Part shown: in pieces, positions 19,727 through 29,161 of the stretch
Position numbering within the stretch: the first letter of the stretch is position 1
Layout of the letters: each line of letters starts with the position of its first letter
Source of the DNA: Alishewanella agri BL06
GTDB taxonomy: Bacteria > Pseudomonadota > Gammaproteobacteria > Enterobacterales > Alteromonadaceae
DNA: 64,000 nucleotides
Assembly: GCF_000272005.1 (NCBI RefSeq)
Contig: NZ_AKKU01000012.1
Span: forward strand, 1 to 64,000
Direction of reading: 5' to 3'
The notes under the pieces: generated by a model
The model's database searches: none
The model's input: only the letters and a program-made list of their open reading frames with translations
What the model was told of the DNA's origin: nothing
Translations under genes and position numbers: made by a program

Positions 19727-22633
19727 TTAGAAGTCGTAAGACACGGTTACGAATAACCGACGACCTAAATAATCCAGTTGTGATGCAAACAGCGGTACGT
19801 TACCAACAACGTTCAGCGCAGCTGGGCTGGCAACTGGTGGCTGTTTGTCAAAGGCGTTAGCAATACCCGCAGTCACATTCATGCTATCCCAGAACGTAGT
19901 AGAAGCCGAGAACGCATGCAGAATGTAGGTTGGTGTTTCCGCCAAGAAAGTTACTGCTTCACCACGGTATGTAGTGCGGTTACCATTGGCGTACAGGTGG
20001 TAGTTCGATGTGCTGCCATAGTAGTTCATGGTCCAGTTGAACTGCCAGTCATCACGACGCAGTGTGGTACGCAGTGTACCCACTTCACGTGGGTTACCAA
20101 CCCGGGTAATGTACTTCAACGGCTCTGGGTCAGCAGCAAACTGCTTATAGTTACGCTCGATTTGTTGAGTATGTTCTAAACGTACGCTTAAGTCACCGAA
20201 TGAGAAGGTGTCACGATAAGTTAACGTATAGTCAATACCACGTACAGTTTGCTCAGCTGTGTTCAGATAACCACCACGGACTGTTGCTACACCCCAGTCG
20301 CCATCCAAGCCGGTACGGCGGGTAATTTGACGACAGAAAGGCTCATTAGCAAAACCACGCTCTGAGAAGTAACAGTTGTTTAATACTGCCGCACCACCCA
20401 CGTTAGTGATCTGGTCGTTGATCACGACATCGTAATAGTCTACTGACAGACCAAACTTACCTTCAGGGCTGGTGTACACAACGCCAACACCTTTAGATAC
20501 AGAGGTTTCAGCATCAAGAACGCCTTTACCACCACCGGTGATTGAGGTCATAGAAGAACCAACACCTGCAATATAGGTTGCTGGTACGCCAGCAGCCTGA
20601 CAGTTAGCACGCAGGAACTGGTTGTCACTCTCTACCCAGTTGATACATGGATCAGCGTTTTGGCCTAAGAAACCAGTTTGGCTATCCAGGAACAACTCAA
20701 ACAATGCTGGTGCACGGAATGAGCTACCACGGTAAGCACGGATACGCCATTCGTCAGTCAGTGCCCAGTTTAAACCGGCCTTGTAAGTAGAACCTGTACC
20801 GTAGGTGTTAACATCATTCCAACGACCTGACACGGTCAGATCCATTGACTGCACTAATGGCATTTCACGTAACAGTGGCACATTGAACTCAGCATAAGCA
20901 GCTTTAGTAGAGGAGCGACCCTTAGTCACGTTAGCGCCACTTAAACCCCATGAGTTACCACGCAGCGTTTCGACGCCCGGGGTATCTTTGATCATGTCGG
21001 TTTGGTAGCTCACACCATAAGCTGTACTTACCATACCAGCTGGTAATTCAAACAGGTCGCCTGTCAGATAGAAATCTACAGTATCCTGTTTGTAATATGT
21101 CATACCAACGTCTTCACCCATCAGGAAATTACGGGCACCTTGGCTCATATTACCGTTAATAAATTGTGGGTCGAACCACTCAACCGCATAACATGGACGG
21201 TTTGACAATGGCGTCACGTCATTACAAGCTTCACCACGCAGTACGCGTTGTGATTTCAGCATGGCGTCACGCAGGAAAATATCTTGCTTATATTCACCTT
21301 TGTTAAATGAACGTTGGTAAGAGAAGTTCCAGTACCAATCGCCAAACTCGCCCTCAAAACCTGCGACAGCGCGGGTGTAATCAATAGTCGTTTGGTTTTT
21401 GAAGTGATCTGTAATCGCAACCGCAAGTAACGTTGTGTTACCACCCCAGCCTGGCACTAAGTTGGCAGGAATGTAACCATAATCTTGGGTAAAGATTTGA
21501 CGTACACTGGCAATATCCGTTCTGCGGCTACTATGCAGTAACTCACCAAACATCGATACTTTATCGCTGATGTCGTAGTTACCTTGCAGATATACGGAGC
21601 CAACTTTGGACTCTGGGATCATGGTTGAATTGCGTTGGAACGGATGCTGACCGTCTAACCAGCCATCTGTTTCTTTCGTGTGGCCAGCCCAGAAATAACC
21701 ATTTGGGTGAGTTAGTGGTACTGGGAAAGTAGAACTTGCCGCTGGGAAACCATAGCCTTGATAGTCATACAGAAAACGACCACCACGGTTAGTCCAGATA
21801 CCATAGCCAGTACCGTTACAGTGGTATTCACCAGTGCGCGGGTCAATTGGGTCAGCACGTTCACCGGTTGTGGCGTTAAACAGCATCCGCTCATTACAGT
21901 TAAAGTAATCGCGGTCGTCACGGATTAAACCGGTATTGACGTTGTAGTCTGCTACCACTTGCCATGAGCCGCGGTCAAAGGTCTCACCGTAAGTACCGTT
22001 GATACGATAGGTTTCACCACCTGATTCAAACGGCTTGCTACCAGACACAGTAATATTAGCAGTATCGTCACGTTTGGTAATGATGTTGATTACACCAGCA
22101 ACAGCGTCTGAACCGTATAGTGATGAAGCGCCGTCTTTTAGAATTTCAACCCGATCAATGGCTGATACAGGTAAGGCGTTCATATCAAAAGCAGATACCT
22201 GACCACGGGTACCAGCTGGGCCAGCGCGGCGGCCGTTTAATAATACCAGCGTACGGTTTGAACCCAGACCACGCATTGAGATAGACTCAGCACCGGCACC
22301 ACCAGAGGTGACGAAGCCCACAGAGTACGCAGAAATCAGCTGGTCAGAACCGGCTGCCACGGTAGAAGTACGCAGTAATTCACCCAGCGTATTTAAACCT
22401 GAATCTTTCGCAATCTCAGCAGTGATGATAGTAACCGGGTTAGCCTGATCCAGGCCGTCGGTGCGGATCCGAGAGCCTACGATCTGAATACGCTCTGGCT
22501 TCTCGTCTTTTTTGGCGGTTTCTTCGTTATCAGTTTCTTGGGCTGCAACTGAGCCAGCGAAGGCCAGTGTTGAAGCAGCACCAAAGGCCATAGCCAGGCG
22601 AACAGCCTTGCTTAGCTTGTTATTGGTGAACAT
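19727..22633 (-). CDS. TonB-dependent outer-membrane receptor (968 aa)
   Basis: A TonB-dependent transporter. It has a signal peptide starting MFTNNKLSKAVRLAMAFGAA and ending near VAA (about 31), a plug domain (about 55-190) with the ISMRGLGSNRTLVLLNGRR and VERV-like RVEILKDGASSLYGSDAVAGVINI motifs, and a long beta-barrel ending in YDF, the C-terminal aromatic used by the BAM complex. Several cysteine pairs occur in predicted loops (CNERM/YHCNG, CNDVTPLSNRPC). The substrate is not evident; the S9 peptidase next door and the receptor's size suggest peptides or larger organic ligands, an inference. Paralogue of the receptor at 25937-28564. Confidence 0.94.
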   Translation of the reverse strand: MFTNNKLSKAVRLAMAFGAASTLAFAGSVAAQETDNEETAKKDEKPERIQIVGSRIRTDGLDQANPVTIITAEIAKDSGLNTLGELLRTSTVAAGSDQLISAYSVGFVTSGGAGAESISMRGLGSNRTLVLLNGRRAGPAGTRGQVSAFDMNALPVSAIDRVEILKDGASSLYGSDAVAGVINIITKRDDTANITVSGSKPFESGGETYRINGTYGETFDRGSWQVVADYNVNTGLIRDDRDYFNCNERMLFNATTGERADPIDPRTGEYHCNGTGYGIWTNRGGRFLYDYQGYGFPAASSTFPVPLTHPNGYFWAGHTKETDGWLDGQHPFQRNSTMIPESKVGSVYLQGNYDISDKVSMFGELLHSSRRTDIASVRQIFTQDYGYIPANLVPGWGGNTTLLAVAITDHFKNQTTIDYTRAVAGFEGEFGDWYWNFSYQRSFNKGEYKQDIFLRDAMLKSQRVLRGEACNDVTPLSNRPCYAVEWFDPQFINGNMSQGARNFLMGEDVGMTYYKQDTVDFYLTGDLFELPAGMVSTAYGVSYQTDMIKDTPGVETLRGNSWGLSGANVTKGRSSTKAAYAEFNVPLLREMPLVQSMDLTVSGRWNDVNTYGTGSTYKAGLNWALTDEWRIRAYRGSSFRAPALFELFLDSQTGFLGQNADPCINWVESDNQFLRANCQAAGVPATYIAGVGSSMTSITGGGKGVLDAETSVSKGVGVVYTSPEGKFGLSVDYYDVVINDQITNVGGAAVLNNCYFSERGFANEPFCRQITRRTGLDGDWGVATVRGGYLNTAEQTVRGIDYTLTYRDTFSFGDLSVRLEHTQQIERNYKQFAADPEPLKYITRVGNPREVGTLRTTLRRDDWQFNWTMNYYGSTSNYHLYANGNRTTYRGEAVTFLAETPTYILHAFSASTTFWDSMNVTAGIANAFDKQPPVASPAALNVVGNVPLFASQLDYLGRRLFVTVSYDF

Positions 22634-22751
22634 AGTAAACTCCCTGGATAACTCTTATAAGATGAGTATCTCGTTATTTATTTTTGTCAGACGCATCCCT
22701 GAGAAAGGCCTGAAGCGCATCATTCGGTTTGCAACCGAACAATATCGGTTA

Positions 22752-22781
22752 ATAATATGCAGCAAAAAAAAAAAGGGTCAA
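22752..22781 (-). promoter_or_regulatory. Sigma-70-type promoter of the first TonB receptor
   Basis: On the minus strand TTGACC (22781-22776), an 18-base spacer with 11 consecutive T, and TATTAT (22757-22752). About 112 bases of leader follow, including a CGGTTGCAAACCG inverted repeat. The same -35, spacer length and -10 precede the second receptor. The rest of the 290-base gap holds no gene that I can see. Confidence 0.6.
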
Positions 22782-22923
22782 GCCTTTAGGCAGGTATTTA
22801 GTCGCAAAGCTGCAACTTTTTTTTCTATTTCAGGTCACGCGCTTAACCTAAGTGGGAGCAAGGGCAGCGGCGGGTCGGCAGCGTCCGACCAACCGCTGAT
22901 TTTTCACGATAAACAGCAAAATG

Positions 22924-24864
22924 TTAATTAGGTTTAGCCGTAGCTGCGGCACCAATATGCTGGTTAAAAAATTGCAGCATCTTATCGTACAACTCAACCC
23001 GGTGCGCCACCTGATAAAAACCATGGCCGTCTTCTTTAACCAACCATTGATAATCTTTGCCTGCCTGATCTAAGGCCTTACGTAAATTATTGGCATGGAT
23101 TATTGGCACCCGCACATCTTTCGAGCCATGCACGATAAATAACGGCACCTGAATTTTATCAACGTGATGCACTGGTGAAATAGAGTGCAGATATTCCTGC
23201 TCAGCGCCAACATGAGAACGGATAAATTGCCCGATATTGCGACTACGGCTGGCATCTGAACCATCACCTTTAAAGAATAACGGCATATCATAGACACCAA
23301 CATAACCCACAGCGCAGCGGTACAATTCCGGATCTTTAATTACGCCCCAAATTGCAGCATAACCGCCATAACTACCACCGTAGATACAAATGCGGTTTGG
23401 ATCCGCAATGCCTTGTGCTACTGCCCACTTTACCGCATCGGCAACATCATCTTGCATCGCCCGTCCCCACTGTAAACGGCCAGCACGTTCGAAATCGTCG
23501 CCATAGCCACCAGAACCACGGAAGTTAACCTGTAAACTGGCATAACCATGGTGGGCAAAGAATTGCGCTTCAGCATTAAAGCCCCAATTATCATAAACGC
23601 CAAAGGGGCCACCATGGACGTTGATAATCAGCGGCAACTGACTGGTTTTGCCCGCGGGTAAGGTTAGATAGCCATGCAATGCCAGGCCATCCCGAGCGGT
23701 CAGGTTAACCGGCTGCATCGGCACCAACTGCTCAGCTTTTAAATTTGGCTTTACCGAAGCAAGATAACGGGCTTGTTTCTTCACCAAATCGTACAAATAA
23801 AATTCGCCGGGATTACGATCAGAGCTGACGCGGAATAAGGCTAGCTGACCTTTTTCGTCAAAAGAGGAAATGGTGACCAATTGCTCCGCAAACGCCTGTT
23901 TCAAACCGGCGAGCAATAAGGTATCCGGATGGCTGGTATTAATAAATTCGAACTCAGCCTTACCTGCCATATAGTCAATCGCCAGCAACTCGCCATCATG
24001 GCCTCTGGACCGGCCGTCGATATCTGAATAATCGTGTCTGGCTATCAGATTGAGTGATTTATCCTCGAAGTTGTACGCAAATAAACCGTCCCGATCACCG
24101 GTCGCCATATCGAAGTTAGACAGAAAGTAAGCGGTTTTATTATCAGCGGTAAATCCCCAGGGCGTCACTTTAGGATTCGCGCGTTGATTGGGCAACGCTA
24201 ATTTTTGCCACTGCCCATCCTGCTTAATATGCAAGATGGTTTTGTTGTCATCAAACTCTTTGCCCTCAATAAACTCAATCCCCATCCTTAGCGTGCCGCT
24301 ATTATCTGCCATCAGACTGGTGACGACGCCCGGAGGCTGGTCATCCAGATACAGCTCCGTGCCCCGATTGATGTCCAGTGTAAAAGCGCGCATGCCACTC
24401 TTCTCGGCCCAGTGGTACTTACCAATTAAGATCCGATCTGGCTGTTCTGGTAATAGGTGCAGAATGGTGTAGGCGGACATCTCATTTTTAAATAACAGAT
24501 GGCGTTTAGTGCCATCAGCGTTAGCGGCATATAAATCTACAGCGGTACCGCGCATACTTATCAGATTGCCGGTAACTTCAGCCACTTCCATTAGCACTCT
24601 ATCGTTGTTCGCCCAATGGAAATTAAGCACATGCTTATTTTCACCGAAGGTAAAACTGCTCTTAACCTTCAGATCTTTTAGCTGCATCACCGCCAGGCGG
24701 ACTTCAGAACCTTCCTCATAATTAAAGGCGACTTGCTTGCCATCTGGCGATAGCTTCATATTGCGCACCTTGGCGTGTTCGAAAAAGTGCTGGGTGGGAA
24801 TGGTGGCATAAACCAGGCTGGCTTGAAGTAATAGTAAGCTCAGCAATATTTTTAGATAACGCAA
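22924..24864 (-). CDS. S9 family prolyl oligopeptidase-like peptidase, exported
   Basis: Likely a secreted or periplasmic serine peptidase of the acylaminoacyl-peptidase/DPP-IV-like S9 group. It has a signal peptide (RYLKILLSLLLLQASLVYA), an N-terminal beta-propeller-like region (about 20-380) and a C-terminal alpha/beta hydrolase. The nucleophile is in YGGSYGGYA, the catalytic Asp probably in HGSKDVRVP and the His in EDGHGF. I chose a TTG start at 24864 because AAAGGAG lies eight bases upstream and it begins at the signal peptide; an upstream in-frame ATG at 24918 would put a charged tail before it. The product is 646 residues. It sits between two TonB receptors, suggesting cleavage of imported peptides. 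Confidence 0.9.
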   Translation of the reverse strand: MRYLKILLSLLLLQASLVYATIPTQHFFEHAKVRNMKLSPDGKQVAFNYEEGSEVRLAVMQLKDLKVKSSFTFGENKHVLNFHWANNDRVLMEVAEVTGNLISMRGTAVDLYAANADGTKRHLLFKNEMSAYTILHLLPEQPDRILIGKYHWAEKSGMRAFTLDINRGTELYLDDQPPGVVTSLMADNSGTLRMGIEFIEGKEFDDNKTILHIKQDGQWQKLALPNQRANPKVTPWGFTADNKTAYFLSNFDMATGDRDGLFAYNFEDKSLNLIARHDYSDIDGRSRGHDGELLAIDYMAGKAEFEFINTSHPDTLLLAGLKQAFAEQLVTISSFDEKGQLALFRVSSDRNPGEFYLYDLVKKQARYLASVKPNLKAEQLVPMQPVNLTARDGLALHGYLTLPAGKTSQLPLIINVHGGPFGVYDNWGFNAEAQFFAHHGYASLQVNFRGSGGYGDDFERAGRLQWGRAMQDDVADAVKWAVAQGIADPNRICIYGGSYGGYAAIWGVIKDPELYRCAVGYVGVYDMPLFFKGDGSDASRSRNIGQFIRSHVGAEQEYLHSISPVHHVDKIQVPLFIVHGSKDVRVPIIHANNLRKALDQAGKDYQWLVKEDGHGFYQVAHRVELYDKMLQFFNQHIGAAATAKPN

Positions 24865-24942
24865 CTTGGTTACTCCTTTAACTGAATAAGATTGCAAACG
24901 CCGCCATATTATTATCAAAATACTTACAAATAAACGCTTTAG

Positions 24943-25878
24943 TTAAACTTTTTCGGCCATTAATGCCAGGCCAAATAACTGCCCTTCGATATAGAGCGGT
25001 GCTAATTGCCCGCGCCCCCGCAGTTTTTGCAGTTGTTGTTGGATGCCGTCGGCTTTGTCAGGTGTAATACAAGCCGCTTGTTGATCGCTAAGCCGCTGTA
25101 GATAATAGGTTAAACTTTGCTGCAGCCGCTTGGCCTGGTGCGGGCTATCCACTGCCGGTTGAAATAATAAGCTGGCAAAGGGGGCAAATAAATAATGAAA
25201 CCACTCAGCTGCCGCCGGCGCCAATGACTGCTGATAAACTTTAACCTGTTGCAATAACTGCTGATTAGCTTGGATAAACTGCGGACTTTGTGTGGAACGC
25301 AGTGCTAACGGCAACAACGCCAGGACCCGTTCAATAATGCCATCTGCAGCCAGCAAGTTTTGCATCACAAGGATCCCGACGGCACTATCTTGCGCCAAAG
25401 CCGTATCTGCACTATGCATCACCGCAATCAGGCGACCACCGGGTTTTAGCACCCGCCAGGCTTCCTGCAGACTCGCCGACAGCTCGCTGTATTCAAAAGC
25501 AAACTGACTGACCAGCAAGTCAATACTGGCATTGGCGCAAGGGAGTTGCTCTATTCGGGTATGACCAAGAAAACGGATCTGTTTAAATGGCTTTGCCAGT
25601 GCAGGCTGCTTCGCAATTAAACGTTGCGGTTGAATATCAGCAGCATCAACCGCCAGGATCCGCCAGTTGGTTGCCCGCTGTTGTTTTTGTTCTGCCAACA
25701 AGACTGCCAGCGCCCCATTGCCGGTACCAAGATCCATCAGTGTTGCCGAGGCAGCTAACCCCGCTAGCTGTTGTCGCCAGAAGGCTGCCAATTCACCGTG
25801 ATAACCGCTGGCCGCCTGCCCTTCTGCAAAGCTATTCAGCGTATCCGCCTGCTGCCAGTAAGCTGTCCAGTGTTGCAT
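24943..25878 (-). CDS. Class I SAM-dependent methyltransferase
   Basis: A 311-residue cytoplasmic methyltransferase. Motif I is LMDLGTGNGALAV (about 46-58), followed by LAVDAAD (motif II-like) and the post-motif QEAWRVLKPGGRLIAVMH typical of class I enzymes. The C-terminal half is a helical Gln/Leu-rich region that may recognise substrate. I cannot name the substrate. GGAGG lies five bases before the ATG. It is upstream of and on the same strand as the S9 peptidase with a 78-base gap, and is separated from the second receptor by a terminator. Confidence 0.82.
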   Translation of the reverse strand: MQHWTAYWQQADTLNSFAEGQAASGYHGELAAFWRQQLAGLAASATLMDLGTGNGALAVLLAEQKQQRATNWRILAVDAADIQPQRLIAKQPALAKPFKQIRFLGHTRIEQLPCANASIDLLVSQFAFEYSELSASLQEAWRVLKPGGRLIAVMHSADTALAQDSAVGILVMQNLLAADGIIERVLALLPLALRSTQSPQFIQANQQLLQQVKVYQQSLAPAAAEWFHYLFAPFASLLFQPAVDSPHQAKRLQQSLTYYLQRLSDQQAACITPDKADGIQQQLQKLRGRGQLAPLYIEGQLFGLALMAEKV

Positions 25879-25891
25879 ATTTCCTCCAATG

Positions 25892-25918
25892 AAAAAGGCG
25901 GGCTAAGCCCGCCTTTTT
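25892..25918 (-). terminator. Rho-independent terminator of the second TonB receptor
   Basis: A 12-bp stem, with GGCGGGC/GCCCGCC flanked by A5/T5, lies 19 bases after the receptor stop and before the methyltransferase start. On either strand it ends in a T run. Confidence 0.88.
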
Positions 25919-25936
25919 ATTCAAGTAGTTACAACC

Positions 25937-28564
25937 TTAGAAAGTTTGGCTGTAACGAACGTAAGTTTGACGACCCCAACCATCGTACAGGTCGAAGTTA
26001 TAGTCACGACCGCCGTATGGACGCAGAGAAGGCAGCTTCTCGAACAGGTTCAGAGCACCAACGGTGATCTTACCATCCCAAGGCAGGTTGTAGCTTAACT
26101 GCAGATCGTGAGTTACGTAAGTACCCCAGTTACCGTCACGTGGTGCGTTAGCTAAGTTAACACAACCGTTACGGTTAGCAGCGCCACCTGGAGTTTGACC
26201 CAGACCACAGCGGAAGCTGTTGCCGATCAGGTTCAGGTTGTAAGCCACATCGATGTCACCGAACACGTATACGTTTTGTAAGGTAGCACGCATTTGTGGG
26301 AAGCCAGGATCTTTCACGAAGTTACGGCCGCCCTCGTCGTAGTTACGAGTATAAGCGATTTGCAGGTTCTGATTTAAACGACCCAGGTTACCGAAGTCGA
26401 AAGTGGTACGAACGTTAGCATCGAAACCATCAGTGTTAACCACACCTTCGTTACCGTAACCGGCTAATACTTCGCTGATTGAACCGTTTTGACGACGGGT
26501 AATACCGATACCTGGTGGTAACGCATCACCGGCGGCCAGACGATTCAGGATAGTTGCTGGGCTAAAGTAAGTGATCTTGTTAGTGATCTCAGTATTCCAG
26601 TAGTCGATTGAGAAGTTCAGCCAATCTGTTGGCTGATAAGCCCAACCTAAGGTGTACTGGTCAGACTGCTCTGAACCCAGATCCGGGTTAGCACGGATAA
26701 AGGTGTCAACCTGAACTGGGCACGAACCTAATACAGCACAAGTTTGAGCATCGTTAACCGATACGGCAGAGAAAGTGGTCTTCTGCGTCAGGATATCCAG
26801 TGACGGAGCACGGAAACCTTGGCCCCAAGACGCACGTAATACCATGCCGTCCATTGGTTCAAAACGGAAAGATACTTTAGGTGCAAAGTCGTTACCGTAG
26901 TCTGAGTACTTGTCGTAACGGCCAGCTAAAGACATTTCCAAGTTGTCTAAGATTGGTACCAGCGCTTCGAAGAAGGCAGATTTAACGGTACGGTCACCAC
27001 CAGCAGAGTTACCTGCTGAACCACCGATCTGACCAGCTTCTGACAGTGAATCGTACTGATCTTGGTAGTCTTCTTTACGGTATTCTGCACCCAGAACACC
27101 TTGTACCATGCCAGCGCCTAATTCAAACATGTCGAATGAACCGCTGATGTAAGCTTCGTCCTGGTTGAAGAAAGAAATACGAGAAATAGTCGCTTTCATC
27201 GCATTCAGAACTTCTTCTGGGTTTTGGCTTGGACGCTGTAAATCATAGATACCGCGTTCGATATAATCCCATGCAGTTGAACGAACGATGTAGTTATAGC
27301 CGATATCGTAAGTTTTGCTGCGGTTACGACGTACACCGAAGTCCAGGTCAACATCACCCAGCATACCCTGCGCACCGGCCAGGAAATCTGTACCTTCGTT
27401 GTTTACATAACCATCACGGTTACCCAACGCAGCGTAGCGGTGATAAACTTCGATATCACGCGGAGCACCGATTGCTGGGTTGAACGCCACAGCATTTGGG
27501 TTAGCTGGGTTGTAGAACCAAGCATTAGGGTTAGTTGGGTTGTTTACGCTGGTAGCAGAAACTGGAGCCCAGTCCGGAGCCGGAGCGTAACGACCAAATG
27601 AGCCAGATTTTGATACTGACGCATTCATGTATACTTGCCAGTCGTCAGTAACCTGATGACGCGCTTTGATGAACAGAGATTCGTTACGAGTAGATGCTTC
27701 GTTCGCGTTAGTCGCGTTGAAGTTGAACTGGCAACGTGGCTGACCAGCGATAGTGGTAGAGATAAAGTTTTGCTCTGTACAGCCGCCTGGAATGGCAGAG
27801 AACGCACCAGTGAAGTCAGCGTTGATCCAGTTGTTACCGTAAACAGAACTACCTGGAACTACCCACGGGTAATCACGTTCAAATACGATGTCACGGCTGT
27901 TCCACGATACACCACCGATCAGGCTGGTTTTTGCAGTAGAAGAACCGAATACTACTGAACCGCTTTCAGTGTCACCACCTTCTTTCGGTACTGATGCTTC
28001 ACCCATGCTAACGTTGAATTCAACGCCGTTAAAATCTTTACGAGTAATGATGTTTACTACACCACCCATAGCGTCAGAACCGTACATCGCAGATGCACCG
28101 TCAGACAGAATTTCAACCCGCTCAACTGCACCGATAGGGATAGAGTTTAAGTCTTGGGTAGCGCCTGTTGAAGGCGATTTAGGCAGACGGCGACCGTCAA
28201 CCAATACCAGAGTACGGTCCGCACCTAAACCACGCAGGTTAATGGATGCCGTACCTTGTGCTGAGCTACCTGATTGTGGACGGAAAGAACCTGTTGAGTT
28301 GAAGGTTGTGCCACGCAGTAAGTCTGAAACAGACAGCTGACCTGACATATCGATCATTTCACGGTCAATTACTGTTACCGGTAATGCACCTTCCAGATCA
28401 GTACGCTTAATACGAGAACCTGTTACTTCAATCCGCTCAACTTTAGCAGACTCTTCTTCTTCCTGCTGTGCTTCTTGAGCAACAGCAGCACCGGCGAACG
28501 CTGACGCGGCACCGAAAGCGATGGCTAAGCGCACAGCCTTGCTTAATTTATTATTTGAGTACAT
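25937..28564 (-). CDS. TonB-dependent outer-membrane receptor (875 aa)
   Basis: A TonB-dependent transporter. The signal peptide MYSNNKLSKAVRLAIAFGAA is nearly identical to that of the first receptor and ends near AVA (about 29). The plug follows RIEVTGSRIKR, with INLRGLGADRTLVLVDGRR and RVEILSDGASAMYGSDAMGG motifs, then a beta-barrel ending in YSQTF. Cysteine pairs in loops (GGCTEQN/RCQF, CAVLGSC, CGLG/NGC) suggest disulfides. Substrate unknown. It has its own promoter and terminator. Confidence 0.95.
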   Translation of the reverse strand: MYSNNKLSKAVRLAIAFGAASAFAGAAVAQEAQQEEEESAKVERIEVTGSRIKRTDLEGALPVTVIDREMIDMSGQLSVSDLLRGTTFNSTGSFRPQSGSSAQGTASINLRGLGADRTLVLVDGRRLPKSPSTGATQDLNSIPIGAVERVEILSDGASAMYGSDAMGGVVNIITRKDFNGVEFNVSMGEASVPKEGGDTESGSVVFGSSTAKTSLIGGVSWNSRDIVFERDYPWVVPGSSVYGNNWINADFTGAFSAIPGGCTEQNFISTTIAGQPRCQFNFNATNANEASTRNESLFIKARHQVTDDWQVYMNASVSKSGSFGRYAPAPDWAPVSATSVNNPTNPNAWFYNPANPNAVAFNPAIGAPRDIEVYHRYAALGNRDGYVNNEGTDFLAGAQGMLGDVDLDFGVRRNRSKTYDIGYNYIVRSTAWDYIERGIYDLQRPSQNPEEVLNAMKATISRISFFNQDEAYISGSFDMFELGAGMVQGVLGAEYRKEDYQDQYDSLSEAGQIGGSAGNSAGGDRTVKSAFFEALVPILDNLEMSLAGRYDKYSDYGNDFAPKVSFRFEPMDGMVLRASWGQGFRAPSLDILTQKTTFSAVSVNDAQTCAVLGSCPVQVDTFIRANPDLGSEQSDQYTLGWAYQPTDWLNFSIDYWNTEITNKITYFSPATILNRLAAGDALPPGIGITRRQNGSISEVLAGYGNEGVVNTDGFDANVRTTFDFGNLGRLNQNLQIAYTRNYDEGGRNFVKDPGFPQMRATLQNVYVFGDIDVAYNLNLIGNSFRCGLGQTPGGAANRNGCVNLANAPRDGNWGTYVTHDLQLSYNLPWDGKITVGALNLFEKLPSLRPYGGRDYNFDLYDGWGRQTYVRYSQTF

Positions 28565-28667
28565 GTATTTCTCCCTGGACCACGTTTAGTGATTCTGTTT
28601 TTCAATTACTAAGTTTTTTGCCGGGCGCCGCCTTTTTACTGGCAACTACCCCGAGTAACGCGCCCTG

Positions 28668-28697
28668 ATAATAAACGCAATTTTTCAGCAGGGTCAA
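28668..28697 (-). promoter_or_regulatory. Sigma-70-type promoter of the second TonB receptor
   Basis: On the minus strand TTGACC (28697-28692), an 18-base spacer and TATTAT (28673-28668), about 95 bases before the ATG. The arrangement equals that of the first receptor, including the bases CT just after the -35. Confidence 0.6.
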
Positions 28698-29116
28698 CCG
28701 CTTTTACGGAACATTTTTTAGTAAGGCTGGTCTGAGTGCGTCGGATATCAGTGCGGGGTCGAGGCCAGTCATACATTATGCTTACAAAAAACGATCAAGC
28801 CATGCTGATAAAGGTTTATAAAACGTAAATTTCGTAAACAAGCACGATCTATAGCGTCTAGTAAAGCAGCAACCACGAATTTCAGTCGATTTTTACTGTA
28901 AACAAAAAATTACCGGAAAATACTGCTCTTACCAGTTATCACACAACCGATTTTGAGCATTTATCGCGACCAGCAGCAAAATAATAACGATAAATCACCT
29001 TCGCAGCGTCTTTTTCAAGGTAGTTTTGTCAATTCTAAACCAGACTACGGCGCTTTAGCGCCAACCATGCCAACCCCGGGCTAGGCAGCGCCAGAAAAGA
29101 CAGCTAGAATGCCAAA
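28698..29116. other. AT-rich intergenic region between divergent genes
   Basis: Most of the 597-base spacer between the second TonB receptor and dinG. I see no ORF with a plausible start and no RNA gene. It contains a direct repeat CGTAAA (28824 and 28834 area) and a TGTAAAC at 28897, which might be operator half-sites for the receptor, but this is not demonstrable by eye. Confidence 0.4.
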
Positions 29117-29132
29117 CTGTAAAAATATACAG
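29117..29132 (+). promoter_or_regulatory. LexA (SOS) box upstream of dinG
   Basis: CTGTAAAAATATACAG matches the gammaproteobacterial LexA operator CTGT-N8-ACAG exactly, with an AT-rich centre, and ends 29 bases before the dinG ATG. E. coli dinG is a known LexA target. Confidence 0.92.
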
Positions 29133-29161
29133 ATATGCAACCTGAATAATCAATAGCCCCC

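Noticed and set aside
22867-22896. Strong hairpin after the S9 peptidase gene
   Set aside because: The stem is good but no T run follows on the minus strand, so I did not call a terminator.
27888-28340. 150-codon open frame opposite the second TonB receptor
   Set aside because: The receptor frame has clear family motifs throughout; the antisense frame has none and no start signal.
28897-28914. TyrR-like TGTAAA-N6-TTTACA operator
   Set aside because: Only the left half fits; the right half (ATTACC) matches four of six bases.
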